Shown: piece by piece, positions 22,608-32,031 of the stretch | Numbering within the stretch: the stretch's first letter is position 1 | How the letters are laid out: every line of letters begins with the position of its first letter | Assembly: GCA_947165295.1 (NCBI GenBank) | Contig: CAMUZU010000023.1 | Location: 1 to 35,433 of the forward strand | Direction: 5' to 3' | DNA: 35,433 nucleotides | From: an uncultured Selenomonadales bacterium | Lineage (GTDB): Bacteria; Bacillota; Negativicutes; Selenomonadales; Selenomonadaceae | Made by a program: the position numbers and the translations under genes | Notes under the pieces: model-generated | What the model saw: only the letters and a program-made list of their open reading frames with translations | Told to the model about the DNA's origin: nothing | Databases searched by the model: none

Positions 22608-22722
22608 CGTAAATCCGGCCGTCATGGATGACGGCCGCTTTCGCCCGCGTTGAAACCCGGAAGGTTTCACTGCGGGCGCAGTTTCTTTTGGTTACTTTTC
22701 TTTGCTGTCAAAGAAAAGTAAC
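22608..22722 (+). repeat. Dispersed three-hairpin element, copy B
   Basis: The order is the same as copy A: the CCGGCCGTCATGGATGACGG palindrome, then a variable stem (CGCCCGC..TGAAACC..GGTTTCA..GCGGGCG), then GTTACTTTTCTTTG (22691-22704), loop CTGT, and CAAAGAAAAGTAAC (22709-22722). The final stem has one extra T/A pair relative to copy A. It ends 2 bases before the DUF554 stop codon. Confidence 0.85.
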
Positions 22723-22724
22723 GT

Positions 22725-23417
22725 TCACCGCCACAAGCACGCAATGATTAACGCGGGCAACAGGTTCGCCACGGGAATTTTTCTGTCGGGCAACAGCAGG
22801 TTGACGCCGACCGCGAAGATTAACACGTTGCCGACAGCCGACAAATTCGCAAGCGCAACTTCGGTCATGAACGGTTCGACGAAACCCGCCGCCAAAGTTA
22901 TCGCGCCTTGAAACAGCCCGACGCTCACGCACGAAAAAATTACGCCTTTACCGAGGCTCGCCGTCATGACCAAAATAATTATCGCGTCAAGTGCCGACTT
23001 CGCGACAAGAATCGTGATGTCGTGCAACAGTCTGTCGTTAATCGCGCCGATAACCGCCATTGCGCCGATACAAACCGTCAGCGACGCCGTAACAAACGCG
23101 TCAACAAATTTCGTGTCGCCGCCGTTGCCCGAACGTTCGCGAAGAAAAATTCCCAGCCGCTCGAATTTGCCGTCAATGTCGATGATTTCGCCGACAAGTC
23201 CGCCGCCAATCAAGCTTGCGATAAAAAGCATTGCGTCAAGATTTTTCAGCGCGCCGTCCGCTCCGAGAAAAATTACCGCCAAAGCGCAGGCGTCCCGCAA
23301 CGTCCGCTGAATTTTTTCGGTGAGTAATTTGCCGCCAAACAAACCGATTAATCCGCCGACGACAATTGCCGCAACGTTAATCAGCGTGCCCAGTCCCGCG
23401 AAGTGAAATTCCGTCAA
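22725..23417 (-). CDS. DUF554 family membrane protein
   Basis: The 230-residue protein begins MTEFHFAGLGTLINVAAIVV and GGLIGLFGG, the DUF554 signature, with several further hydrophobic segments (for example ASLTVCIGAMAVIGAINDRL and ALDAIIILVMTASLG) and a C-terminal IFAVGVNLLLPDRKIPVANL. It is probably an integral membrane protein of unknown role. The TTG start at 23417 overlaps the stop of the upstream PLP-enzyme gene, implying coupling, and gives the normal family length. Confidence 0.85.
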   Translation of the reverse strand: MTEFHFAGLGTLINVAAIVVGGLIGLFGGKLLTEKIQRTLRDACALAVIFLGADGALKNLDAMLFIASLIGGGLVGEIIDIDGKFERLGIFLRERSGNGGDTKFVDAFVTASLTVCIGAMAVIGAINDRLLHDITILVAKSALDAIIILVMTASLGKGVIFSCVSVGLFQGAITLAAGFVEPFMTEVALANLSAVGNVLIFAVGVNLLLPDRKIPVANLLPALIIACLWR

Positions 23418-24640
23418 AGTTCCGTCAACTCCCGTGCCGCGCCGAGAATTCCGATTGCCGCGTGCTCGAATGTCAAGCCGCCCTGCAAAAACACGGTGAA
23501 CGGTTCGCGTAACGGTGCGTCCGCCGACAACTCGATTGACGCGCCCTGAACGAAGGTGCCCGCCGCCATGATGACTTTGTCCGCGTAACCTGGCATGTCC
23601 CACGGTTCGGGCGTCGCGAACGAGTCAACGGGCGAAAATTTTTGTATCGCTTGACAGAATTTTATCAGCCGCTCAGCCGACTTGAGTTCGATTGCTTGAA
23701 TGATGTCGCCGCGAACGTCTTCGGGCAACGGATGTGTTTTATAACCGAGGCGCGTGAAAATTCCCGCCGCGAAGATTGCCGCCTTAAGTGCCTGCGCGGT
23801 GACGTGCGGTGCGACGAAAAGTCCCTGATACAAAAGTCGCGGTGTGCCGAGAGATGCGCCCAATTCGTCGCCCATGCCGGGTGCCGTCAATCGATACGAC
23901 GCAAGTTCGACGAGGTCTTTTCGCCCGACAATGTAGCCGCCCGTGGGAGCAAGTCCGCCGCCGATGTTTTTAATCAAGCTGCCCGCCGCAATGTCCGCGC
24001 CGACTTCGACGGGTTCACGCGTCTCGACGAATTCGCCGTAGCAGTTATCAATCAGCGTCGCACAATTCGGGTTCGCAGACTTGACCGCCGCGCAGATTTT
24101 TTCGATGTCGGAAGTCGTCAACGGTTCACGCAGTGAATAACCGCGGCTCCGTTGAATCAGCGCAAGTTTCGTTTTCGCCGTGACGAAATTTTTTATCGCG
24201 GACACGTCGACTTTACCGTTGACAAGCGGCAGTTCGCGATAAGTCACGCCGAATTCTTTCAGTGACCCGCGTGCTTCGTGCGCGTGACCGATGACCGTCT
24301 GCAACGTGTCGTAAGGCGCGCCCGTGAGCGAAACAAGTTCGTCGCCGGGGCGCAACACGCCGAAAAGTGCCGTCGCCAAAGCGTGCGTGCCCGAAACAAA
24401 TTGCGTGCGGACAAGTGCGGCTTCTGCACAAAAAATTAGCGCGAACAGCTCGTCAAGCTTCTCGCGCCCGATGTCGCCGTACGCGTAACCCGTCGACGTT
24501 TTGAAGTGCGCGTCGGAAATTTTCAGCCGCCGCATTGACTCCAGAACTTTGAGCGTGTTGCGTTCGGAAATTTCGTCGACGCGGGCAAAACTCTCGACTG
24601 CCTCGCGCAGGACGTTTCGTTTGAGTTCGTGTAAGTTCAT
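23414..24640 (-). CDS. Methionine gamma-lyase family PLP protein (YnbB-like)
   Basis: The 408-residue protein matches the Firmicutes YnbB/aluminium-resistance family, a PLP fold related to cystathionine-type enzymes: TSTGYAYGDIGREKLDELFA, RTQFVSGTHALATALFGVLR, CATLIDNCYGEFVETREP, and AAGSLIKNIGGGLAPTGGYI with the PLP lysine. It ends with GGLTFEHAAIGIL. The physiological substrate is not established. ATG 24640 overlaps the preceding stop (ATGA), and the DUF554 gene overlaps its end. Confidence 0.88.
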   Translation of the reverse strand: MNLHELKRNVLREAVESFARVDEISERNTLKVLESMRRLKISDAHFKTSTGYAYGDIGREKLDELFALIFCAEAALVRTQFVSGTHALATALFGVLRPGDELVSLTGAPYDTLQTVIGHAHEARGSLKEFGVTYRELPLVNGKVDVSAIKNFVTAKTKLALIQRSRGYSLREPLTTSDIEKICAAVKSANPNCATLIDNCYGEFVETREPVEVGADIAAGSLIKNIGGGLAPTGGYIVGRKDLVELASYRLTAPGMGDELGASLGTPRLLYQGLFVAPHVTAQALKAAIFAAGIFTRLGYKTHPLPEDVRGDIIQAIELKSAERLIKFCQAIQKFSPVDSFATPEPWDMPGYADKVIMAAGTFVQGASIELSADAPLREPFTVFLQGGLTFEHAAIGILGAARELTEL

Positions 24641-25341
24641 GCCCTGATGAATTCTCCGTTCGGTGAAAGTCGCCAAGTCTCGTCGGCTTTGGCGGAATTG
24701 TTCAGCACGCGTTCAATGTTTCGTGAGTCGCTGAACTCGAAGAAATTTTCCGCCGCCTCGCGTGACAAACCGCCTTCGACTTTGCGATTGATGAGCCGTT
24801 CGCGCAGGATGTCACGCGGCACGTCCAGGAAAACCGAATAATCCGCAAGCGTGCGCACGTTCGTCCAGCCCGAATCTTTGAGCAGCAGGTAATTGCCTTC
24901 GATTAACAAGATGTCGTCCTCGACGCTCCAATAATCGGGCAGCACGTCATGAATCTTGCGGTCGTAAATGTTCCAGTCGGTGCCTTCCTGCCGAACTTCG
25001 CGAATCTTGTCAACCAACAAGTCAACGTCGAAAGTTTCGGGCGCGCCTTTGATGTCACGCATTAAAACTTGTTCGCCGTCGCGTTCGACGGTGGTGATGT
25101 CCATGTATGCCGCGCTGAAGTGGTAACCGTCCATCGGCAACGCACGAATCACGTCGACTTCGCTTTGACGTTCGCGGCTGAGCTGTTCCAAAAACGTCGC
25201 CAACGTCGACTTGCCTGAGCCGGGTGCGCCGACAAGGTACGCGATAACTTTGCGGTCAAGCGTCATGCGCAAGGCAGTCAACTCGTGCAGGAACGGCATG
25301 AAAATTTCTTCGACCGCCGCGCCGTAAATGTTGTTGTCCAT
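24637..25341 (-). CDS. P-loop nucleoside/nucleotide kinase-like protein
   Basis: The 234-residue protein has the Walker A loop VGAPGSGKST (about residues 37-46), ALPMDGYHFSAAYMD, GAPETFDVDLLVDKIREVRQ, IYDRKIHDV and ILLIEGNYLLL. This is the pattern of the uridine kinase/phosphoribulokinase-like group. The exact substrate cannot be read from the sequence. It has a good ribosome binding site (GAGGAGG) before ATG 25341. Its end overlaps the start of the PLP protein by ATGA. Confidence 0.8.
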   Translation of the reverse strand: MDNNIYGAAVEEIFMPFLHELTALRMTLDRKVIAYLVGAPGSGKSTLATFLEQLSRERQSEVDVIRALPMDGYHFSAAYMDITTVERDGEQVLMRDIKGAPETFDVDLLVDKIREVRQEGTDWNIYDRKIHDVLPDYWSVEDDILLIEGNYLLLKDSGWTNVRTLADYSVFLDVPRDILRERLINRKVEGGLSREAAENFFEFSDSRNIERVLNNSAKADETWRLSPNGEFIRA

Positions 25342-25379
25342 AAAGCCTCCTCAAGAAATCGTGAATTTTTTGCAACGGC

Positions 25380-25408
25380 AGTATAAACCGAAGGCGTTCA
25401 AAAGTCCA
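25380..25408 (-). promoter_or_regulatory. Promoter of the kinase-YnbB-DUF554 unit
   Basis: On the minus strand, TGGACT (25408-25403), a 17-base spacer and TATACT (25385-25380). Confidence 0.5.
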
Positions 25409-25433
25409 CGCGGGCGACGAAAATTTTACGCAC

Positions 25434-25462
25434 GAAAAAAAGCCCCGACCGTTCGTCGAGGC
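25434..25462 (-). terminator. Terminator after the OPT transporter gene
   Basis: On the minus strand, GCCTCGAC pairs with GTCGGGGC (25462-25455 and 25449-25442; one mismatch) and is followed by a run of at least seven T. Confidence 0.75.
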
Positions 25463-25485
25463 AGAAAGGTTTTCGATTTACACGT

Positions 25486-27471
25486 TCAAGTTTTGCCGCG
25501 AATGATTTTGTTGAAGAGCGCAATCGTCGCGACGAAGACAAGCAAGCCCAAAATCTCCGCCGTGTCGGTGAATTCGTCGCCGACCAAAGCAAGCGGCGAA
25601 TCACTTCCGCCGCTCGACACGGACACGGCAATTATCGCCGCAATCAGCACGCCGATTAAACTTTCGCCGACGATTAAGCCCGACGCGAACAAAGTCCCGC
25701 GATGTTTGCCGGCTTCGACTTCAGCTTTACCGCGACTTTGCATTGACCGTTCGATTAAGTAACCCATGACCGCGCCGACGACCAAAGGCGTTTGCAGCGA
25801 CGGCGGCAGGTAAATCCCGATACCGACTGCCAAAGGCGGCAAGCAAAGATTTTTCGTGTGACTTTTCAACAGCTCGTCGACAATGACAATCACGACGCCC
25901 AGCGCAATTCCGAAGTAAATGTATTCCCACGCAAGGTTTGCGGAAAAAATTCCCTGCGCAATCATCGTCATTAAAGTTGCTTGCGGTGCCGCCAAAGCGT
26001 TATCGGGATTCATGTCCGCCCGCGGCAAAGCTCCCGTGAAGCCGTAAGCTTGATACAGCATGTTGAGCACGGGCGCGATAACCACTGCTCCGACAACGCA
26101 ACCGAGTAACAGCGCAACCTGCTGATGTCGCGGCGTCGCGCCGACAAGAAAGCCCGTCTTTAAGTCCTGCATGTTGTCGTTTGAGATACACGCAATCGCC
26201 AAAATTATGCTTGTCGTGAAAATCGCCGTCGCCGTCGCAAACTTCGTGCCGCCTTCCAACTCGAAAATCCCGAATGCGTCGCAAAGAGCCATCATCACCA
26301 GCGACGAAATTATTATCGCCAAAATGCCGATACCCGAAATCGGGCTTGACGACGTGCCGACAAGTCCCGCCATGTACGCGCACGCCGCCGCGACAAGAAA
26401 GCCCGTAACGACCGCCAATAACACGCCGCTCAATGCGAACGTCAAAGTCTGCGCGACGGGAAGTCCTTCGACGCTTACGAACGCAAAAAAAATTCCGAGC
26501 AAGCCCGCGAACATCACCGCGAATGTCATTGCGATTGAACGAATTGACATGTCGGTATCCGTGCGGTGACGCGCTTGAACTTCGGCAGGCTCCCGCGCAG
26601 ATTGAATCGCTTCTTTCACGCCGTCGATAACCGGTCGCGCCAACTTTATCAGCGTCCAAATTGCCGCGACGCCCATGACGCCCGCGCCGATTAAACGAAC
26701 TTTGCCCGTGTAACACGCCTGCGCGAACTGTTGCAAGCTTTGACCGTCGGCAGGTGCGCCCGTTGCCGTGAAGTATGGAATCATGACGACCCACGCCAAA
26801 ATTATTCCGACGAGCAGAGCCAGCCCGCTTGCAAGGCCGATTAAATATCCCGCGCCGACAAGAGCCGACGAATAGCCCAGCGACAGTTGCGTCAAGCCGT
26901 GACCGACCGAAAACCACACGCTCAGCCCGTCCGCCAAGACGTGAAAACCGTTGGTGCACAGCGAAACCAGTCCCGCAAATGTGCCGCCCGTCAAAAGTTC
27001 ACGCAAGCCGCCTTGAGAGTGAGAGTCGCCGACTTTCAAAATCTCCGCCGCCGCCACGCCTTCGGGGTACGGTAAATCGCTGTGCACGACCATTGCACGC
27101 CGCAGGGGTATCGTGAACAGCACGCCGAGACAGCCGCCGCACGCCGCAATTAACATCGTCTGCCACAGCTCGAAGTCTTGCCAGTAACCGATCATCAACA
27201 TGCCGGGGACGATAAAAATTATCGCCGACAGCGTGCCCGCCGCCGACGCCTGCGTTTGAACCATGTTGTTTTCCAAAATGTTGGAGTTGCCCGCCATTCG
27301 CAGGACAGCCATCGAAATGACCGCCGCGGGTATCGCCGACGAAAAAGTCAGCCCGACTTTCAAGCCGAGGTAGACATTCGACGCCGTGAAAACGACCGTG
27401 AGCAATGCGCCCAAAATCATCCCGCGCAAAGTCAGTTCGGGTAACTCAGTTTCAGTATGTAAAGTTTTCAT
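25486..27471 (-). CDS. OPT family oligopeptide/metal-chelate transporter
   Basis: The 661-residue integral membrane protein begins MKTLHTETELPELTLRGMIL and GALLTVVFTASNVYLGLKVG LTFSSAIPAA, typical of bacterial OPT transporters. More than a dozen hydrophobic segments follow, and the family motifs NNMVQTQASAAGTL and GGCLGVLFTIPLRRAMVVHS are visible. OPT proteins import oligopeptides or metal chelates. The start ATG at 27471 has only a weak GGAA upstream. It follows the PNPOx-GLUG gene by about 55 bases and ends at a strong terminator. Confidence 0.9.
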   Translation of the reverse strand: MKTLHTETELPELTLRGMILGALLTVVFTASNVYLGLKVGLTFSSAIPAAVISMAVLRMAGNSNILENNMVQTQASAAGTLSAIIFIVPGMLMIGYWQDFELWQTMLIAACGGCLGVLFTIPLRRAMVVHSDLPYPEGVAAAEILKVGDSHSQGGLRELLTGGTFAGLVSLCTNGFHVLADGLSVWFSVGHGLTQLSLGYSSALVGAGYLIGLASGLALLVGIILAWVVMIPYFTATGAPADGQSLQQFAQACYTGKVRLIGAGVMGVAAIWTLIKLARPVIDGVKEAIQSAREPAEVQARHRTDTDMSIRSIAMTFAVMFAGLLGIFFAFVSVEGLPVAQTLTFALSGVLLAVVTGFLVAAACAYMAGLVGTSSSPISGIGILAIIISSLVMMALCDAFGIFELEGGTKFATATAIFTTSIILAIACISNDNMQDLKTGFLVGATPRHQQVALLLGCVVGAVVIAPVLNMLYQAYGFTGALPRADMNPDNALAAPQATLMTMIAQGIFSANLAWEYIYFGIALGVVIVIVDELLKSHTKNLCLPPLAVGIGIYLPPSLQTPLVVGAVMGYLIERSMQSRGKAEVEAGKHRGTLFASGLIVGESLIGVLIAAIIAVSVSSGGSDSPLALVGDEFTDTAEILGLLVFVATIALFNKIIRGKT

Positions 27472-27526
27472 GTCAAGTTGTTCCAATCAAATTAATCGCA
27501 TTCAAGAAATTCCGCGCAGAAACAGT

Positions 27527-29008
27527 TCAGCTCGTGAATTGAAGTTTCGGCATAACCGACGAAGTCAAGTCGTCGTCAAAAACAATTTTGCCGCCCGTGA
27601 AGTTGCCGACGGTGAGCGTCGCGCCGCCTGTGAAAAAAGTTTTGCCGCCGATTTCGATTGCGCCGTCGACCGTCACGCCTTCGGGAAATTTAATCGAGTA
27701 AACCCGCGTCACGGTGCCTGCAATTTCGCCTTCATTGCGTCCGACAGTTTCGGTTTGGTTGCCGTGATAATAGTTGGTGCCGTTGATTACACCGTCGTTG
27801 TTGTTGTAGCTGTTGGAGCCGACAAACCCGCCGACATCTTCCTTGCCGCTGATAGTCGCGTTGCTGACGGTGCAATTCTCAACTGTAGTACCGACGCCGC
27901 CGTTGGAGCCGACAAGCCCGCCGACACCCTGATTGCCGCTGACAGTCGCGTTGTTGACCGAGCAGTTATTGACTGTGCCTCGGTTGTGGCCGACAAGCCC
28001 GCCGACAAGCCCGCCGACATCTTCGTTGCCGCTGACAGTCGCGTTGTTGACCGAGCAGTTATTGACTGTGCCTCGGTTGTGGCCGACAAGCCCGCCGACA
28101 AGCCCGCCGACATCTTCGTTGCCGCTGACAGTCGCGCCGCTGACGGTGCAATCCGTGACGGTGCCCCAGTTTAAGCCGACAAGCCCGCCGACATCTTCGT
28201 TGCCGCTGATTTTGACGTTCGTCAAGTTGAGATTTTTAATCGTGCCGCCTTCGCCGACGCAACCGAACAGCCCTTGACAGTTGACCGACGGATTGTCGAT
28301 GGTGAGGTTGTTGATTGTGTGGTCTTGCCCGTCGAACGTGCCGTTGAACGGTCTTGTATCGTCGTCGTTGATGCAGCAACCGATTGGCGTCCATTCTTCG
28401 CTGAGTTCAATGTCGGCGGTGAGCACGAAGAATTTGCCCGCGAAGTCATTGCCCGCGTTCACGTCTTCGGCAAGCTGTTTGAGATCTTCGGCGGAATTGA
28501 TTTCGTAAGGCTTCTCTGCGGAGCCGTCGCGTTTGACAAGTTCGCGAGCCGCCTTGCCCGTCAAGTGTTCGACTTCCAAAACGAGTACCGACAGCGCGTC
28601 AACACGTGTAAGTTCACGTTCGCGACGTTCGGGGCTTGCCGTCGACGAAAATTTGTCCGCCAACAGTTCAAGCCCGTGAAGTTTTTCGGCGCGGTCTTCG
28701 ACGACTTTAATCCGCCCGAAAGCAATCGCGCTTGAAAAGTACGACGTGAACTCTTCGGCAACGACATCGTGCTTGTCGACGACGCAGAACGAAACTTTTT
28801 CGTTGCGGGCAATGGCGTCAATCTTGTGCCCGACCTTCGCGCTGTGGAAATAAATTTTGTTGCCGTCGACGGCGTAATTAATCGGCACGGCGTAACCGTA
28901 ACCGTCATCGCCCGACAAGGCAAGCACGCCGTAATCGCCTTCGCGCAGAATTTTTTCGGCGACCTCGTTCGGCAAAAGTTGTTTAATGCGGCGCATTTCG
29001 CGGAACAT
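27527..29008 (-). CDS. PNPOx-like flavin domain fused to GLUG-repeat region
   Basis: The 493-residue protein has a NimA/pyridoxamine-5'-phosphate-oxidase-like domain at residues 1-160: MRRIKQLLPNEVAEKILREG, YAVPINYAVDGNKIYFHSAK, VGHKIDAI and LEVEHLTGKAARE. It then continues with the opening of an IgA-peptidase/GLUG type region, GSAEKPYEINSAEDLKQLAE and LTADIELSEEWTPIG, and about five GLUG units (GNEDVGGLVG and related, roughly residues 280-420). The first part normally binds FMN in the cytoplasm. The second is typical of surface adhesins. There is no signal peptide or membrane anchor. ATG 29008 follows GAGGTGATTGAC. Two 93-bp units are identical. Confidence 0.8.
   Translation of the reverse strand: MFREMRRIKQLLPNEVAEKILREGDYGVLALSGDDGYGYAVPINYAVDGNKIYFHSAKVGHKIDAIARNEKVSFCVVDKHDVVAEEFTSYFSSAIAFGRIKVVEDRAEKLHGLELLADKFSSTASPERRERELTRVDALSVLVLEVEHLTGKAARELVKRDGSAEKPYEINSAEDLKQLAEDVNAGNDFAGKFFVLTADIELSEEWTPIGCCINDDDTRPFNGTFDGQDHTINNLTIDNPSVNCQGLFGCVGEGGTIKNLNLTNVKISGNEDVGGLVGLNWGTVTDCTVSGATVSGNEDVGGLVGGLVGHNRGTVNNCSVNNATVSGNEDVGGLVGGLVGHNRGTVNNCSVNNATVSGNQGVGGLVGSNGGVGTTVENCTVSNATISGKEDVGGFVGSNSYNNNDGVINGTNYYHGNQTETVGRNEGEIAGTVTRVYSIKFPEGVTVDGAIEIGGKTFFTGGATLTVGNFTGGKIVFDDDLTSSVMPKLQFTS
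27935..28120. repeat. Two identical 93-bp units within the GLUG region
   Basis: 27935-28027 and 28028-28120 are identical and encode the 31-residue unit with GHNRGTVNNCSVNNATVSGN. Flanking units are diverged, so this pair is a recent in-frame duplication. Confidence 0.9.
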
Positions 29009-29018
29009 GTCAATCACC

Positions 29019-29399
29019 TCAACGACCGGCGGAAACACCGTCGCGAATGAACTTGGCAAGCTTGTCGCTCTCCTTGGACGCGGTGTCGAGCTTGACAATT
29101 TCGTTGCGGCACTCGGTCAACATTTTAATCGCGGCTTCGAGTTGCTTAAGCGTGAGTTCGGCTTCGTCTTCGCCGAATTTCTTCATGGTCTGTCGACAGT
29201 TGCGCAAAAGTTTTTCGCGAAGTTCGGCACGATATTTCTTGTGCGAGGCAATTTCGGACGCAAGATTTTCGATCTGCTCCATGGTGTGAATCGCGGCGAG
29301 ATAATCGTACTTCAACTGCGCGGAAAGCGGAACGTCAACGTCGCCCGCAGAAATTTTTCCGCTGTTAATTACGTCTTTGAATCTGTCAATGGTTGCCAA
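29019..29399 (-). CDS. Helical protein of unknown function
   Basis: The 126-residue, charged protein is probably largely alpha-helical: IENLASEIASHKKYRAELRE, AELTLKQLEAAIKMLTECRN and SKESDKLAKFIRDG. It has no signal peptide or membrane segment. The second TTG at 29399 is preferred because GGGAG lies 8 bases before it. It sits between pnp and the PNPOx-GLUG gene, 10 bases from the latter. I do not recognise the family. Confidence 0.6.
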   Translation of the reverse strand: MATIDRFKDVINSGKISAGDVDVPLSAQLKYDYLAAIHTMEQIENLASEIASHKKYRAELREKLLRNCRQTMKKFGEDEAELTLKQLEAAIKMLTECRNEIVKLDTASKESDKLAKFIRDGVSAGR

Positions 29400-29430
29400 A
29401 GTCAACGCTCCCTTTCCGCTGAAGATGAGT

Positions 29431-31686
29431 TTAACGGTCTCTGCGACGACGCGGGTCGCGGTTTTTCAAGTCACGCAAATCCTTGACCGTGCGCGAACCG
29501 TCGGAACGCGGTCTGTCGTCACGACGCGGCGGACGATTGTCGTCACGGCGAGGCGGACGATTGTCACTGCGCGGCGGACGAGGCGGACGCGGTGAATCGC
29601 CTTCCAACAACGCACGGTGACTGCCGTTGATTCGGCCTTTGTCGTCGACTTCGGTGATTTTGATTTTGAGCTTGTCGCCGACCTTGACGACTTCTTCGAC
29701 GGTTTCAATTCTGCGCGTCGCAAGTTGCGAAATGTGACACAGGGCTTCCTTGCCGAAAGAAATTTCCACGAAAGCGCCAATCGGCATGATTCGCGTAACG
29801 GTGCCTTCGTAAACTTCGCCGGGCGTGACGTCGTGAACAATCTGTTCGATAATCTCAATCGCACGGTCAATGCCTTCAACGCTCTTGGACGTGACGAAAA
29901 TTTGTCCGTCTTCGTGAATGTCGATTTCAACGCCGGTTTCTTCGATGATTTTGTTGACGACCTTGCCGCCCGTGCCGATAACTTCGCGAATTTTGTCAAC
30001 GTCGATTTTAATCGTGCGGACACGCGGCGCATACGGCGACAAATCGGGCGCGGGTTCGCTGATAACTTCAAGCATCTTGCCGAGAATGAACGCACGACCG
30101 CGTTTCGCCTGAGCAAGCGCGTCGGACAAAATTTCACGCGAAATGCCCGCGACTTTGATGTCCATTTGAATCGCGGTGACGCCTTCGGTTGTGCCCGCAA
30201 CTTTAAAGTCCATGTCGCCGAGCGCGTCCTCCATGCCTTGAATGTCGGTCAAAATCGTGTGCGCGTCGCCGTCTTTGACGAGACCCATTGCCACGCCGCT
30301 GACGGGACGTTTAATCGGAACGCCCGCTTGCATCAAACTTAAAGTACTGCCGCAAACGCTGCCCATTGAACTTGAGCCGTTGCTTTCGAGAACTTCCGAC
30401 ACAAGGCGAATCGTGTACGGGAATTCTTCAATCGACGGAATGACGGGCACAAGCGCACGTTCCGCCAAAGCACCGTGACCGATTTCGCGACGACCGGGCG
30501 CACGAGCAGGCCGCGCTTCGCCGACACTGTAGCCGGGGAAGTTGTAGTGATGAATGTAATGTTTCGTGTATTCGGGTTCAAGCCCGTCGATAATTTGTTC
30601 GTCGCCGACCGAGCCCAAAGTTGTGATTGTCAAAACCTGCGTTTGTCCGCGTGTGAAAAGTCCTGAACCGTGCGTGCGTGCGAAAAGTCCGACTTCGCAA
30701 CTTATCGGGCGAACTTCTTCAAGGCCGCGACCGTCGGGACGAATTTTTTCGTGCGTTATCATCTTGCGGACAACTTCTTTTTCGACCTTGTAAAAAATCG
30801 CGCCGATTTCTTTTTCGAGCGTCGGATATTCGTCGGCGGGGAATTTTTCAGTCAACGCCGCGACAACTTCGGCTTTGACCGCGTTGAGTGCCGCTTCACG
30901 TTCGAGCTTGTCGGGATTGCGGACGACCGTGTCAATTTTTTCGGTTGCAAGTTCGCGAACAGCCGCGTCAATGTCTTCGTTCGGGCGGAAAAGTTTGACT
31001 TCGCGCTTCTCCTTGCCGACTGCCGCCGCGATTTCGTTTTGGAAGGCGACAATTTTTTTAATCGCTTCGTGCCCGAAAAGAATCGCTTCAAGCACGACGT
31101 CTTCGGGCAACTCTTTGACGCCCGCCTCAACCATCATGACCGCATCCGCCGAGCCCGCGACGATTAAATCCATTTCGGACACGTCGAGCTGTTCCTTCGT
31201 CGGGTTGATGATAAATTCGCCGTCAATTCTGCCGACATGCACGCCGGCTATCGGGCCGTTAAAAGGAATGTCCGACACGCACAGCGCACACGACGCACCA
31301 ATCATGCCCGCGATTTCGGGCGCGTTGTCTTCGTCGAAACAAATTACCGTCGCGATAATCTGCACGTCGTTGCGGAAGCCGTCGGGGAACAGCGGACGAA
31401 TCGGGCGGTCAATCAGTCGGCTTTTGAGTATGCCGCTGGTTTGCGGACGACCTTCGCGCTTGATGAATCCGCCGGGGATTTTGCCTGCGGAATACATTTT
31501 TTCTTCGAAGTCGACGGTCAGCGGAAAGAAGTCGACGCCTTCGCGAGGTTCGGCGGACATTGTCGCCGCGACGAGTACCGCCGTGTCGCCGTAACGAACG
31601 AGTACCGCGCCGTTGGCCTGTTTGGCCATTTTGCCGTGTTCGACGACCAGTTTGCGGTCGCCGAGCTCCATTTCAAATGTGTTCAA
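29431..31686 (-). CDS. pnp: Polynucleotide phosphorylase
   Basis: The 751-residue 3'-5' exoribonuclease is complete: RNase PH domain 1 ([40 protein letters not shown]), a helical linker, RNase PH domain 2 ([40 protein letters not shown]), a KH domain with [15 protein letters not shown] and an S1 domain ([20 protein letters not shown]). The last 50 residues are an Arg/Asp/Pro-rich tail (RPPRRDD repeats), a probable flexible RNA- or protein-binding extension. It starts at TTG 31686 after AGGAGG. Confidence 0.96.
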   Translation of the reverse strand: MNTFEMELGDRKLVVEHGKMAKQANGAVLVRYGDTAVLVAATMSAEPREGVDFFPLTVDFEEKMYSAGKIPGGFIKREGRPQTSGILKSRLIDRPIRPLFPDGFRNDVQIIATVICFDEDNAPEIAGMIGASCALCVSDIPFNGPIAGVHVGRIDGEFIINPTKEQLDVSEMDLIVAGSADAVMMVEAGVKELPEDVVLEAILFGHEAIKKIVAFQNEIAAAVGKEKREVKLFRPNEDIDAAVRELATEKIDTVVRNPDKLEREAALNAVKAEVVAALTEKFPADEYPTLEKEIGAIFYKVEKEVVRKMITHEKIRPDGRGLEEVRPISCEVGLFARTHGSGLFTRGQTQVLTITTLGSVGDEQIIDGLEPEYTKHYIHHYNFPGYSVGEARPARAPGRREIGHGALAERALVPVIPSIEEFPYTIRLVSEVLESNGSSSMGSVCGSTLSLMQAGVPIKRPVSGVAMGLVKDGDAHTILTDIQGMEDALGDMDFKVAGTTEGVTAIQMDIKVAGISREILSDALAQAKRGRAFILGKMLEVISEPAPDLSPYAPRVRTIKIDVDKIREVIGTGGKVVNKIIEETGVEIDIHEDGQIFVTSKSVEGIDRAIEIIEQIVHDVTPGEVYEGTVTRIMPIGAFVEISFGKEALCHISQLATRRIETVEEVVKVGDKLKIKITEVDDKGRINGSHRALLEGDSPRPPRPPRSDNRPPRRDDNRPPRRDDRPRSDGSRTVKDLRDLKNRDPRRRRDR

Positions 31687-31790
31687 AATAATTTCCTCCT
31701 AGATGTTTGTACGCATGAAACTTTCGACATAAAAATTCAACTTCCTTTAGCGCAACAAACTTTTGTGCGACACATTAACAGCAACGATAA

Positions 31791-31917
31791 CCGGCCGTCA
31801 TGGATGACGGCGCGAAAGCTTGCCAGCGCGCTTCCGCCCGCCCGTCGCACGATACAGGATGTATCGTAGCGGGCGCGGCTTTCTTTGCTACTTTCTTTCG
31901 CCGCCGAAAGAAAGTAG
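31791..31917 (+). repeat. Dispersed three-hairpin element, copy C
   Basis: It begins CCGGCCGTCATGGATGACGG, has an extra GCGC stem near 31811-31832 and a variable stem with CGATACAGGATGTATCG as its tip. It closes with CTACTTTCTTTCG (31888-31900), loop CCGC, and CGAAAGAAAGTAG (to 31917). It lies between fba and pnp. Confidence 0.85.
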
Positions 31918-31971
31918 ACGACAAACAAGAATTCAGTCGAAGTCGACGAGCCGCAACCGTCACGTTGACTG

Positions 31972-32008
31972 CAAATCAAAACCGCCCGTCGAAGTGACGA
32001 GCGGCTGT
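31972..32008 (-). terminator. Terminator after fba
   Basis: On the minus strand, CCGCTCGTC pairs with GACGGGCGG (one mismatch; arms 32004-31996 and 31990-31982), followed by TTTTGATTT. Confidence 0.65.
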
Positions 32009-32031
32009 TTTGTTTTTGTGTTGCCGAAAGA

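Noticed and set aside
22485-22670. Long N-terminus of CheR
   Set aside because: It is translated from the repeat element (PSSMTAGFT and AHDGRIYVA are element translations). ATG 22484 has a strong ribosome binding site.
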